Assembly: GCF_000313755.1 (NCBI RefSeq)
Contig: NZ_AMZB01000134.1
Location: 62,001 to 126,000 of the forward strand
Direction: 5' to 3'
Source of the DNA: Pseudomonas nitroreducens TX1
GTDB lineage: Bacteria > Pseudomonadota > Gammaproteobacteria > Pseudomonadales > Pseudomonadaceae
Length of the DNA stretch: 64,000 nt
Shown here: positions 9,809 through 17,644 of the stretch, piece by piece
Position numbering within the stretch: the first letter of the stretch is position 1
Layout of the letters: each line of letters begins with the position of its first letter
Translations under genes and position numbers: made by a program
Notes under the pieces: generated by a model
What the model was told of the DNA's origin: nothing
Databases searched by the model: none
The model's input: only the letters and a program-made list of their open reading frames with translations

Positions 9809-10203
9809 CCGCCTACGGCATGAACGAAAGCTACGACAGCTACCGGATGATCGACCTGGAATCCAGGGCCGCTTCGTCCTCGCCCTACGAACTGGTGCTG
9901 GTGCTGTTCGACGGCCTGCTCGACGAACTGGCCCGCGCTCGCGGGCACATCGAGCACAAGCGCTACCAGCAGAAGGGTCGCTCCCTGGAGAAGTGCCTGA
10001 ACATTCTCAATGGCCTCAACGGCGCACTTGACTACGAGGGCGGCGGCGAGACCGTGCAGGGCCTGGCGCGCCTGTACGACTACTGCATCTACCGGATTTC
10101 CGACGTGAGCATCTCGCTGGATGTCGCCGGCATCGACGAAGTGGTGCGCCTGCTGGGCATCCTGCGCGAAGGCTGGGAGGGCGTGAGTGCCGCCCGTGGA
10201 TGA
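9805..10203 (+). CDS. fliS: flagellin export chaperone FliS (LafC)
   Basis: FliS, 132 aa, binds unpolymerised flagellin in the cytoplasm and delivers it to the export gate. The family core is present: an N-terminal YDSYR motif, then SPYELVLVLFDGLLDELARA, and LARLYDYCIYRI in the third helix. The ATG overlaps the fliD stop. A much longer open frame starting at 8305 includes this sequence but is out of frame with fliD, so the short form is right. The partner flagellin is encoded at 16805-17644. Confidence 0.93.
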   Translation: MTAYGMNESYDSYRMIDLESRAASSSPYELVLVLFDGLLDELARARGHIEHKRYQQKGRSLEKCLNILNGLNGALDYEGGGETVQGLARLYDYCIYRISDVSISLDVAGIDEVVRLLGILREGWEGVSAARG

Positions 10204-10504
10204 CCGCCAGCGCCTGCTCCAGTTGTACGAAAGACTGGGCGTGGCGTTGCAGCGCAAGGACTGGAAGGCCATGGGGCAGGTCGACCTGGCGATCCGCGCG
10301 CAACTGGTGGCGATGTCATCGCAGACCGGGCTGGCAGCCGATGTGCTGCTGGCCAAAAAGCACCTCAAGGGCCTGCACGAACAGGCGTCGCAGGCCTGCG
10401 CCGTGGAGTGCGAGCGTCTGCGCCGCCTCCTGCTCTCGCATCTGGAGTATGCCGAAGGACGCTCGGCGTACATGCAGGTGGATACGTACCAGGAGGGTCG
10501 ATAG
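10187..10504 (+). CDS. FliT-like flagellar chaperone (LafD)
   Basis: Small helical protein of 105 aa in the fliT/lafD position, 3' of fliS and overlapping it by 17 bp. FliT is the FliD chaperone. The sequence is mostly charged helix (QLYERLGVALQRKDWKAMGQ) and carries no strong motif, so the assignment depends on place, size and helicity. The GTG start at 10187 is chosen; a second in-frame GTG lies three codons later. LafD proteins of other lateral systems are equally divergent. Confidence 0.72.
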   Translation: MPPVDDRQRLLQLYERLGVALQRKDWKAMGQVDLAIRAQLVAMSSQTGLAADVLLAKKHLKGLHEQASQACAVECERLRRLLLSHLEYAEGRSAYMQVDTYQEGR

Positions 10505-10507
10505 ACC

Positions 10508-11668
10508 GTGATCCAGCTACCGACCCCAGCGCTGCCGGGTACCGCTCGCGACGCCCGCCAGGTGGCCGAAGCGCGCCAGCCGGATTCGCGCCGTGATGAC
10601 CCTGGCGCTGCGTGCACTTCAGGCTTTCGCTCGCAACAGTCGACGCAATCGGCTGCCGGCGAGCGGACCCTTACCGTGCCGTCCTTCCTCGCACAGTACG
10701 ACACCGCGCAGGTCGAGGAACCGCTGCAGCAGCCCAGCGCCAAGGTGCCGAGCCTGCCAGAAGCGTTGACGGTGGAAACCCGCGCCAGCGATACGCGGGG
10801 TGGGCGGGCCGACGAGTCGTCGCCCTCCGGAGCGGAGAGCTGGCTCGCCGGTATGCTCAGCCAGGCAGGCCTGGTGGTGCAGGCGCGGGACAACCCGCCC
10901 GGGCAGACCAGCGCTCGGGTGGCCGGCTTCGCTACCCAGGTGTCCGACTCGCCTGCGCAGCCAGCACCTGTCCCCGTGAAGCCGGAGGATATGTTGCTGC
11001 CTCCCGCCGATCTCTCCGAGGAACCGGCCAAGGTCGCCGCGCCGGCACCCCGCGAGGCGATCCCGAGCCAGGCGCAGGCGCTGCTGCAACAACACCTGGC
11101 CGCTGCCGTGCAGGCCTCTGATTCCAGCATGCCAGTGCCGCCGACCGCCGCACTCGACCCACGCCTGCCGGCTACCGACGGCAACGCCCAGCCATCAGCC
11201 ACACCGCCGGCCTCGCCGTTGCTCGACAGGCCGCTGCACCTCAAGGGCAACAACGACGCGCATTGGGGCGAGCAGATGGTCAGTGCGCTGCGCGACAACG
11301 TCGAGCTGCAGCTCGGCCAGCGCGTGCAGAACGCCACGATCCGTCTCGATCCGCCGGAGCTGGGCGCCATGGAGATCCTCGTGCGTCACGAGGCCGGCCA
11401 GCTCAACGTGCAGATCTCCGCGTCCAACGGCGACGTGGTGCGCCTGCTGCAGAACACCAGCGAGCGCCTGCGCCAGGAGCTGGTCGGGCAGAACTTCCTG
11501 CAGGTCAACGTGCAGGTTTCATCCGACTCGCAGCCCGGCCAGCAGGGCCAGCAGAACCGCCAGCGCTTCGCCGACGAGCAGCTGGCGGTCGCCGCCAACC
11601 CGCGCGATGCGCAGGCGGGCGAACGCTCCTCGCCCCGTGGCGACAGCGGCGTACTGATTACCGTGTAG
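10508..11668 (+). CDS. fliK: hook-length control protein FliK (LafE)
   Basis: FliK-like protein of 386 aa, the exported molecular ruler that fixes hook length and switches export specificity. Residues 1 to about 250 are a disordered Pro/Ala/Ser/Gln-rich ruler. The C-terminal Flg_hook domain is clear: ATIRLDPPELGAMEILVRHE, then GQLNVQISASNGDVVRLLQN, then LRQELVGQNFLQVNVQVSSD split across a short gap. A GTG start follows fliT by 3 bp. Confidence 0.9.
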   Translation: MIQLPTPALPGTARDARQVAEARQPDSRRDDPGAACTSGFRSQQSTQSAAGERTLTVPSFLAQYDTAQVEEPLQQPSAKVPSLPEALTVETRASDTRGGRADESSPSGAESWLAGMLSQAGLVVQARDNPPGQTSARVAGFATQVSDSPAQPAPVPVKPEDMLLPPADLSEEPAKVAAPAPREAIPSQAQALLQQHLAAAVQASDSSMPVPPTAALDPRLPATDGNAQPSATPPASPLLDRPLHLKGNNDAHWGEQMVSALRDNVELQLGQRVQNATIRLDPPELGAMEILVRHEAGQLNVQISASNGDVVRLLQNTSERLRQELVGQNFLQVNVQVSSDSQPGQQGQQNRQRFADEQLAVAANPRDAQAGERSSPRGDSGVLITV

Positions 11669-11711
11669 GCCGTCTGCGGCCGCACTCCTACAGGATTTTT
11701 CGAGAAACCCC

Positions 11712-12200
11712 ATGTCCACGCCGCGTCTCGTTCTACTGATGCTCATCGTGAATATCGCCGTCGTGCTGGGTGGCGTGTTCGTCAACTACAAGATGATCAA
11801 GTCCGCCAGCCTCGCCCCGGCCGCCGCCGCTTCCGACCAGGAGGGCGGCAAGGCGGACGTCGAGGAGGAGCAAGAGCAGGAGAGCGCCGAATACCTCTTC
11901 GTGCCGGTGGAGAAGATCATCGTCAGCTCCCGTGGCGAGGACCGCGAACACTACTTCGTGATCGACCTGGTGCTGCAGGCCAAGGCCGAACAGGAGCGCA
12001 AGAAGCTCGAGAGTGTCGCTCCCATGGTGCGCAGCTCGGTGGTCGCCAACCTGACGCCGGAGAAGTTCGAAGTGCTGCGCGCGATGCCCATCGGCGATGT
12101 GCAGACCCGCCTTGAAAAGGCGGTGATCGACGACTTCGCCGCGCGCAGGGTGGTGGTGCCCTTCGAGCACGTATTGCTCAGCAAGATGATCGTCCAGTAA
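11712..12200 (+). CDS. fliL: flagellar basal-body protein FliL (LafF)
   Basis: FliL, 162 aa, is a single-pass inner-membrane protein that surrounds the stator and stabilises its active form. A transmembrane helix lies near residues 6-23 (VLLMLIVNIAVVLGGVFV). A Glu-rich linker is followed by the periplasmic stomatin-like domain, which has the family feature of an R/K-rich terminal section (AARRVVVPFEHVLLSKMIVQ). It stands directly before sigma-28 and the stator genes. Confidence 0.9.
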   Translation: MSTPRLVLLMLIVNIAVVLGGVFVNYKMIKSASLAPAAAASDQEGGKADVEEEQEQESAEYLFVPVEKIIVSSRGEDREHYFVIDLVLQAKAEQERKKLESVAPMVRSSVVANLTPEKFEVLRAMPIGDVQTRLEKAVIDDFAARRVVVPFEHVLLSKMIVQ

Positions 12201-12206
12201 ACCGCC

Positions 12207-12968
12207 ATGCACGCCCTTCGCGATCCCGCACCCAGCTACGCCCCTGGCGACGGCGGCTACGACAGCCCGGACGGCGGTCATGCGCGCCTGTCACCGGCCG
12301 CCGAGCAGCGCTGGATGATGCAGTACCTGCCGCTGGTGCGGCGCATCGTCAGCCAGCTGTCGCTGCAGGCCAACCAGGTGCTGGACCGCGAAGACATGGA
12401 GCAGATCGGCCTGATGGGCCTGCTCGAAGGTTTGCGCCGCTACGGCGAGCCGGACGAACAGTTCGGCCGCTTCGCCGCGCTGCGCATCCGTGGCGCGATC
12501 CTCGACGAATTGCGTCGCCAGGACTGGCGCCCGCGCCAGGTACGGCAGCAGGCACACAAGGTACGCGATGCGATCCGCGCCCTGGCCCGCCGGCTCGGCC
12601 GCGTGCCCAGCGACGAGGAAGTGCTCGCCGCCACCGGCCTCGACGAGGCGGGCTACCAGGATTACCTGCGCGCCGAATCCTCCGAGGCCATCGAGAGCTT
12701 CGATGCACTGCTGCAAAGCGGCCACGACGGCGTGCAGGGCAGCGGCGCCGCGCTGGAAGAACGGGTCCTCAAGGAGCGCCTGCTGGCCCAGGCGCTGGAG
12801 CGCCTGAACGAGCGCGAGCGGCTGATCCTCAACCTGTATTACCTGCACGAGCTGAACCTCAAGGAAATCGCCCTGGTGCTGGAGCTGACCGATGCGCGCA
12901 TCTGCCAACTGATGAAGCAGGCGATCGGCAAGTGCAGCCGTTTCCTCAACGACCCCGACCCTCTCTGA
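12207..12968 (+). CDS. fliA: flagellar sigma-28 factor FliA/LafS
   Basis: Sigma-28, 253 aa, transcribes late lateral-flagellar genes. Region 2 includes QYLPLVRRIVSQL and EDMEQIGLMGLLEGLRRY, then FGRFAALRIRGAILDELRRQ with the DNA-melting RGAILDELR. Region 3 contains LARRLGRVPSDEEVLAATGL. Region 4 ends LNERERLILNLYYLHELNLK and a helix-turn-helix. It lies 6 bp after fliL and 14 bp before motA. Because a polar system would have its own FliA, this copy probably reads the TAAN-N15-GTCGCC sites before flgM and lafA. Confidence 0.93.
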   Translation: MHALRDPAPSYAPGDGGYDSPDGGHARLSPAAEQRWMMQYLPLVRRIVSQLSLQANQVLDREDMEQIGLMGLLEGLRRYGEPDEQFGRFAALRIRGAILDELRRQDWRPRQVRQQAHKVRDAIRALARRLGRVPSDEEVLAATGLDEAGYQDYLRAESSEAIESFDALLQSGHDGVQGSGAALEERVLKERLLAQALERLNERERLILNLYYLHELNLKEIALVLELTDARICQLMKQAIGKCSRFLNDPDPL

Positions 12969-12981
12969 AGAATCCACAACC

Positions 12982-13854
12982 ATGCAGAAAATCATTGGCG
13001 CCCTGATCATCATCGCCTGCGTGCTCGGCGGCTACGCCATGGCCCACGGCGACATGCGCGCGCTCTGGCAGCCGGCGGAAATGGTCATCATCCTCGGCGC
13101 GGGCCTGGGCACCCTGGTCGTCGCCAATCCGCGGGAAGTGCTGCTGGAGATGTGCTCGCAGATCAAGGGCGTGTTTGTCTTCAAGCGCCGCGGCGAGGAG
13201 TTCCAGCGCCAGTTGCTGATGCTGCTCTACGAGCTGCTGGAAATGGTCGACGTCGGCGGCCTCAAGGTGCTCGACGCGCACATCGAGGAGCCGGAGCAGA
13301 GCGATCTGTTCGCCCGCTACCCGCTGATCCTGCAGGAAAAGAACCTGATGGCGTTCATCGCCGACAACTTCCGCCTGATGGCCATGGGCAAGATCAGCGC
13401 CCATGAGCTGGAAGGCTTCCTCGAGCAGGAGCTGGACGCCATGGAGCACGCCCTGCTGCAGCCGTCCAAGTCGCTGCACAAGGTCGGCGAGGCGATGCCG
13501 GGTTTCGGCATTCTCGCGGCGATCCTCGGCATCATCATCACCATGGGCAACATCGGCGGCTCGGTGGCCGAGATCGGTGCGCACGTGGCCGCCGCGCTGG
13601 TGGGTACCTTCTTCGGCATCTTCGTCTGCTACTGCCTGATGGACCCGCTGTCCAACGCCATGTCGCAGCGGGTGAAGACCGAGCTGTCGGCGCTGGAGTG
13701 CGTGCGTACCACGCTGGTCGCCCACGTCGCCGGCAAGCCCACGCTGCTGGCGGTGGACGCCGGGCGCAAGCTGATCGAACAGGACGTGAAACCGGCCTTC
13801 AAACAGCTGGAGACCTGGGTCACCCGCTATGAGGAAGAGCGGGACGCAGCATGA
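12982..13854 (+). CDS. motA: flagellar stator protein MotA (LafT)
   Basis: MotA/LafT, 290 aa, has four transmembrane segments: about 1-20, 33-50, 168-190 and 200-222. The cytoplasmic loop contacts FliG. Family signatures are FGILAAILGIIITMG in TM3 with the conserved Gly-Pro-type turn EAMPGFG before it, and ALVGTFFGIFVCYCLMDPL in TM4. The Cys-containing TM4 and short loops fit proton-driven stators. Its stop overlaps the motB ATG. Confidence 0.94.
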   Translation: MQKIIGALIIIACVLGGYAMAHGDMRALWQPAEMVIILGAGLGTLVVANPREVLLEMCSQIKGVFVFKRRGEEFQRQLLMLLYELLEMVDVGGLKVLDAHIEEPEQSDLFARYPLILQEKNLMAFIADNFRLMAMGKISAHELEGFLEQELDAMEHALLQPSKSLHKVGEAMPGFGILAAILGIIITMGNIGGSVAEIGAHVAAALVGTFFGIFVCYCLMDPLSNAMSQRVKTELSALECVRTTLVAHVAGKPTLLAVDAGRKLIEQDVKPAFKQLETWVTRYEEERDAA

Positions 13855-15194
13855 AGAAACGTGCCGACAAGCACAGCGAAGTCATCATCAAGCGCCGCAG
13901 CAAGAAGGGGCACGATGACGAGCACGGCGGCGCCTGGAAGGTAGCCTTCGCCGACTTCACCCTGGCGATGATGGCGCTGTTCATGGTGCTGTGGATCGTC
14001 CATCCGCAGACCGAGCCACAGCCGGTGGCGGTGGGCGACCAGGATGCCAACCCGGTGGTGGACGGCGGTGCCGGCGTGTTCGATGGCGCCAGCCGCACGC
14101 CCGTCGAGTTGGACGGCATGCCGCAGCCGGTCAAGACCCCGGAGAAGCCCGCGCCGCAGCTGGCGCTCGACTCTGGCAAGCAAGGCAAGGCTGGCGAGCA
14201 GGCGCAGGATTCGAGCGTGCAGCAGGAAGGCGAAAGTCGCCAGTACGACAGCAACGAGGACCTGCGCGAGCTGGCCGAGTTGATCCGCGAAGTGTCCGGC
14301 AAGGTCGACGCACTGGCCAACATCGAGGTGACCGTGGTCCCGCAGGGGCTGCGCATCCTGATCAAGGACGACCAGCAGCGTTTCATGTTCGCCCGTGGCC
14401 AGGCCACCCTCGACCCGCATTTCCAGACCCTGCTGGGTGCGTTGTCCGGCGTGCTGGCGAAGGTGCAGAACAAGCTGATCTTGAGCGGCCACACCGATGC
14501 CGTGCAGTACCGTCGACCGGATGGCTACAACAACTGGAACCTCTCCGGCGACCGCGCCCTGCGCGCGCGCAACGTGATGGTCGACAGTGGCCTGCCGGCC
14601 GCGCAGGTGTTGCAGGTTGCGGCCCAGGCCGACGTCATGCCGCTGCGCCCGGAGGACCCGGAGAACGGCGCCAACCGGCGCATCGAGATTCTCCTGCTGA
14701 CCCATCGCGCGCAGAGCCTGTACCGGGAAATCTTCGGCGAAAGCTATGCACAGGTGCATTACTCGAAGTCGGGCGCGAAACTCGTCGAGCCGCAGCCGCA
14801 GCCGCAGCCGCAGCCGCAGCCGCAGCCGCAGCCGCAGCCGCAGCCGCAGCCGCAGCCGCAGCCGCAGCCGCAGCCGCAGCCGCAGCCGCAGCCGCAGCCG
14901 CAGCCGCAGCCGCAGCCGCAGCCGCAGCCGCAGCCGCAGCCGCAGCCGCAGCCGCAGCCGCAGCCGCAGCCGCAGCCGCAGCCGCAGCCGCAGCCGCAGC
15001 CGCAGCCGCAGCCGCAGCCGCAGCCGCAGCCGCAGCCGCAGCCGCAGCCGCAGCCGCAGCCGCAGCCGCAGCCGCAGCCGCAGCCGCAGCCGCAGCCGCA
15101 GCCGCAGCCGCAGCCGCAGCCGAACACGCCGGCTTCAGCGGCTGCCGAAGCAACCGTTCCCGCCCCGGCGGCCGAGCCGACCCTGAAGCTGTGA
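13851..15194 (+). CDS. motB: flagellar stator protein MotB (LafU) with a Gln-Pro repeat tail
   Basis: MotB/LafU, 447 aa, anchors the stator to peptidoglycan and carries the ion-binding Asp. A short basic N-terminus leads into the transmembrane helix FADFTLAMMALFMVLWIV with Asp35 as the ion ligand. A Pro/Gln/Glu-rich periplasmic linker follows, then an OmpA-type peptidoglycan domain (about 155-290) with LILSGHTDAV and GANRRIEILLLT. After that domain the protein carries Pro plus 55 consecutive Gln-Pro units (residues 314-424), then a short Ala/Pro tail. Normal MotB proteins stop soon after the OmpA domain, at roughly 300-340 aa. The tail is encoded by a perfect hexamer repeat. Confidence 0.94.
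   Translation: MKKRADKHSEVIIKRRSKKGHDDEHGGAWKVAFADFTLAMMALFMVLWIVHPQTEPQPVAVGDQDANPVVDGGAGVFDGASRTPVELDGMPQPVKTPEKPAPQLALDSGKQGKAGEQAQDSSVQQEGESRQYDSNEDLRELAELIREVSGKVDALANIEVTVVPQGLRILIKDDQQRFMFARGQATLDPHFQTLLGALSGVLAKVQNKLILSGHTDAVQYRRPDGYNNWNLSGDRALRARNVMVDSGLPAAQVLQVAAQADVMPLRPEDPENGANRRIEILLLTHRAQSLYREIFGESYAQVHYSKSGAKLVEPQPQPQPQPQPQPQPQPQPQPQPQPQPQPQPQPQPQPQPQPQPQPQPQPQPQPQPQPQPQPQPQPQPQPQPQPQPQPQPQPQPQPQPQPQPQPQPQPQPQPQPQPQPQPQPNTPASAAAEATVPAPAAEPTLKL
14790..15122 (+). repeat. (CAGCCG)n microsatellite inside motB
   Basis: A perfect tandem hexanucleotide: CCG followed by 55 copies of CAGCCG, 333 bp without a single substitution. Slippage in units of six keeps the reading frame, so tract-length variants would change tail length without breaking motB. 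All three forward frames and the reverse frames stay open across it, which creates long artefact frames. Confidence 0.97.
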
Positions 15195-15199
15195 ACCGC

Positions 15200-15688
15200 T
15201 CAGCGATTGCGCAGTTGGCGCGGGCAGAACACCTGGCGGGTCTCCACGCCGTAGAGGCAGCCGCCCATGGGTTCGAGGGTGATACGGGCGCCGCGTTGGC
15301 GGCCGTAGAGCAGGTTGAAGATCAATTCGCTGTCCAGGCCGCTGTCGGCCTGCAGGTTGCTGATGCTGTTCTCTTCCACCTGCAACTGGTAGCGCCCGCC
15401 CAGGTCGTTGCCGACCTGCCCGGAGACCTCGAGGATGTTGGCGTCCTGCTGGATCATCGAGTAGAAGCGCCCCTCGTGGAACATGGTGGTCTGGGCGATC
15501 TCCAGCACCTTGCCGTTGCCCAGCAGCACCTGGCCGGAAGCGGCGTAGCGACCGTCGATGGCCGAGGTGTTGTGTGCGTGCTTCCACAGCATGCCCAGCG
15601 CCATGGCCAGGCAGACCACGCCGAACAGCGAGATCAACAGGCAGCGGCGGGCCACGCCGGACTGGCGGCCCAGGGTCAGTTCAGGCAC
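15200..15688 (-). CDS. membrane-anchored periplasmic partner of the winged-helix regulator (ToxS-like position)
   Basis: Unrecognised small protein, 162 aa from a GTG at 15688 whose codon overlaps the stop of the upstream regulator gene. After a short cytoplasmic head it has one transmembrane helix (ISLFGVVCLAMALGMLW), then a periplasmic domain of about 120 residues that ends with a Cys pair region (GGCLYGVETRQVFCPRQLRN). The overlap with a ToxR/CadC-type regulator and the topology resemble ToxR-ToxS or TcpP-TcpH pairs. No sequence match to ToxS is claimed. It runs convergent to motB with only 5 bp between stops. Confidence 0.72.
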   Translation of the reverse strand: MPELTLGRQSGVARRCLLISLFGVVCLAMALGMLWKHAHNTSAIDGRYAASGQVLLGNGKVLEIAQTTMFHEGRFYSMIQQDANILEVSGQVGNDLGGRYQLQVEENSISNLQADSGLDSELIFNLLYGRQRGARITLEPMGGCLYGVETRQVFCPRQLRNR

Positions 15689-16515
15689 TTGCGCAGCTGC
15701 TCCTGGGGAATCCGGGCAACCTGGCTTTCGTGGATCAGCAGCCAGTTGGAATTGCCTTCGGGTTGCACGCAGACCAGTTCGTAGAAGCCGGAGGTCATGT
15801 GCAGCATGAGGCCGATGGGCCGGCTGGCCAGGTCGGCCAGTTGGTGGGCCAGGGGTCGGGTGCTGTTGATCAGCCGCTGCAGGTCCTGCTCGTTGTCCTC
15901 GACGTAGGTGATCTGCAGGGAGCCGACTTTCTGTTCGCTGGTGAGCACCGGACTGCGCACCTGGGTGTAGTAGAAGGCGCCGGAGAGACCCAGCAGGCCG
16001 AAAATGCAGAGGCTGGCGGCGGCAACTTTCAGACGCCGGGGATTCGGCGCTGAAGGCAAGGCGGCGGACGGGGCGGTGTCCGTCGCAATGACGTGCGGCG
16101 TGGCATCGGCCACTTCGACATCCGACTCGCTCGCCTGGCTGACCAGGTATTGCGGGTTGAACATGTAGCCGCGGCGCGGCAGCGTCTGGATGATCTGCCG
16201 CTGCTTTTCGTCCGCCAGCACCTGGCGCAGGGTATAGATCTGCTGGTTCAGGCTGCCCTGGCCGACGACGCGGTCGGACCACGCGTGGGTCAGCAGCTCG
16301 TCGCGCGCGACCACGTCGCCCGGGCTTTGCAGCAGGCGTTCGAGCACGCGGCTGCCGGAGAAACCCAGGTCGATGCGCTCCACCTGGCCGTCACGGTCAA
16401 GGTCGAGTTGATAGAGCGCGGGATAGAACTGCGCGACGCAATCGGGACGCCCGGTGCGGAGGGTCAGGCAGGCGATCGGCCGACTGTCCGTTGGCGTGGA
16501 AGTGAGTGTGTTCAT
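15676..16515 (-). CDS. ToxR/CadC-type winged-helix transmembrane regulator (LafZ-like)
   Basis: Predicted one-component regulator, 279 aa. An OmpR/PhoB-type winged-helix DNA-binding domain covers about residues 37-120, with DLGFSGSRVLERLLQSPGDV, the recognition helix area SLNQQIYTLRQVLADE, and the wing TLPRRGYMFN. A proline-rich linker is followed by one transmembrane helix (about 163-183) and a periplasmic domain of about 95 aa. E. coli Flag-2 carries a predicted transmembrane regulator, LafZ, near its flagellin gene, so this may be the counterpart. The ATG at 16515 is preferred; the frame can extend to 16569. It is transcribed in the same direction as lafA, about 290 bp from it. Confidence 0.82.
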   Translation of the reverse strand: MNTLTSTPTDSRPIACLTLRTGRPDCVAQFYPALYQLDLDRDGQVERIDLGFSGSRVLERLLQSPGDVVARDELLTHAWSDRVVGQGSLNQQIYTLRQVLADEKQRQIIQTLPRRGYMFNPQYLVSQASESDVEVADATPHVIATDTAPSAALPSAPNPRRLKVAAASLCIFGLLGLSGAFYYTQVRSPVLTSEQKVGSLQITYVEDNEQDLQRLINSTRPLAHQLADLASRPIGLMLHMTSGFYELVCVQPEGNSNWLLIHESQVARIPQEQLRKCLN

Positions 16516-16735
16516 CTTGCCCTTGCGAGCCGCGCCCTTGACGGTCGCGGGGGAACTCCATCGGTCCATGGAGGCAGAGGCATTATTTTGACGTCAGAAA
16601 AATGTGCGTGCAAGTTCTGAATTTTGCGCACGCGTGCTTGCAATTTTCACACAAGCCTCGAAACCACCGGCGCAGCAGGGCTGCGCCGCGACCCAGGGTC
16701 GCAACGCCGTTTGTCAGCGTACCCGCAGACGCAGA

Positions 16736-16797
16736 ACGCCCCGCCGAGGCGGGGCGCATCCGTATCAGGGGCGCGAAGCGGGGGGCGCTTCGCGCGA
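16736..16797 (-). terminator. tandem GC-rich hairpins 3' of the flagellin gene
   Basis: Just beyond the lafA stop the minus strand has two strong hairpins: GCGCGAAGCG / CGCTTCGCGC (plus-strand 16771-16797) and CGCCCCGCC / GGCGGGGCG (16736-16757). The second is followed by GTTCTGCG rather than a full T-run, so it may be a weak terminator or an mRNA 3' stabiliser. Confidence 0.5.
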
Positions 16798-16804
16798 GCC
16801 GGGC

Positions 16805-17644
16805 TTAGCCCAGCAGGCCCATGATCATGCTGGGCATCTGGCCGGCTTGCTTGAGCATGGAAATGCCGGACTGCATCAGCATGGAGCTCTTGGTCATGTT
16901 GGCGGTTTCGCTGGCGAAATCGGCGTCCATGATGCGGCCCTTGGCCATGTCGGTGTTGTCCTTCATGTTGGCCAGGTTGTTGGAGGTGTGGCCCAGGCGG
17001 TTGATCGCGGCACCGAAGGCGGCGCGGGTCTTGCCGACCTGGTCCAGGGCGGCGTTCAGACCGGTGATCGCGGCGGCGGCGCCGGCTTTCGGGTCCAGCG
17101 CCTGCACGGTGGTGCCCAGGGCGGTGACGGTGGCGGCGATGTCGGTGTCGGTGGCGCTGACGGTCATCACTTCGGCGGAATCGGAGCCGATCTGGAACTT
17201 GATGTCGGCTGCCAGCTTGCCACCGGTGCCGAACAGGCTGTCACCGGCATACTTGGTGTTGGTGACGATGTTGGTCAGCTCTTTGCCCAGCTCGTCAAAC
17301 TCGGACTTCAGGGCGTCCAGGTCCTTGTCGGAGTTGGTGCCGTTGGCGGACTGGGTGGCCAGGTCCTTCATGCGCTGGAGGATGTCGGTGGCTTCGCTGA
17401 AGGCGCCTTCGCCGGTCTGCAGCATGGAAACGGCATCGCTGGTGTTGCGCATGGCCACGTTCATGCCGCGGGTCTGGGCGTTCAGGCGGGTGGCGATCTG
17501 CAGGCCCGCGGCGTCGTCGGCGGCAGAGTTGATGCGCAGGCCGGTGCCCAGGCGCTGCTGGGAAGTAGCCAGCTGGCTGTTGGTCTTGCTCAGGCTGGTC
17601 TGGGTGATCAGGGAGGAGTAGTTGGTTTGAATCGACAAGGCCAT
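16805..17644 (-). CDS. lafA: lateral flagellin LafA
   Basis: Flagellin, 279 aa, short as is usual for lateral filaments. The N-terminal D0/D1 region begins with ALSIQTNYSSLITQTSLSKT, has a typical GTGLRINSAADDAAGLQIAT block, and continues with MNVAMRNTSDAVSMLQTGEG. The C-terminal D1/D0 region has GAAINRLGHTSNNLANMKDN and ends in a hydrophobic GQMPSMIMGLLG. The central variable domain is only about 60 residues. An AGGAAG SD lies 6 bp before the ATG. Its cap and chaperone genes (fliD, fliS) lie in the left arm. Confidence 0.95.
   Translation of the reverse strand: MALSIQTNYSSLITQTSLSKTNSQLATSQQRLGTGLRINSAADDAAGLQIATRLNAQTRGMNVAMRNTSDAVSMLQTGEGAFSEATDILQRMKDLATQSANGTNSDKDLDALKSEFDELGKELTNIVTNTKYAGDSLFGTGGKLAADIKFQIGSDSAEVMTVSATDTDIAATVTALGTTVQALDPKAGAAAAITGLNAALDQVGKTRAAFGAAINRLGHTSNNLANMKDNTDMAKGRIMDADFASETANMTKSSMLMQSGISMLKQAGQMPSMIMGLLG

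Noticed and set aside
8305-10203. A 632-aa frame covering fliD and fliS
   Set aside because: The part over fliD is low-complexity Arg/Pro/Gln translation in the wrong frame; only the C-terminal FliS portion is real.
14790-15122. CRISPR array or VNTR-type integration site
   Set aside because: Uninterrupted 6-bp units with no spacers; it is a coding microsatellite.
13991-15784. A 597-codon open frame with a long poly-Ala stretch across motB and the next gene
   Set aside because: It exists only because the perfect hexamer repeat has no stop in any frame; flanking parts are frame-shifted shadows of motB and antisense to the 15200-15688 gene.
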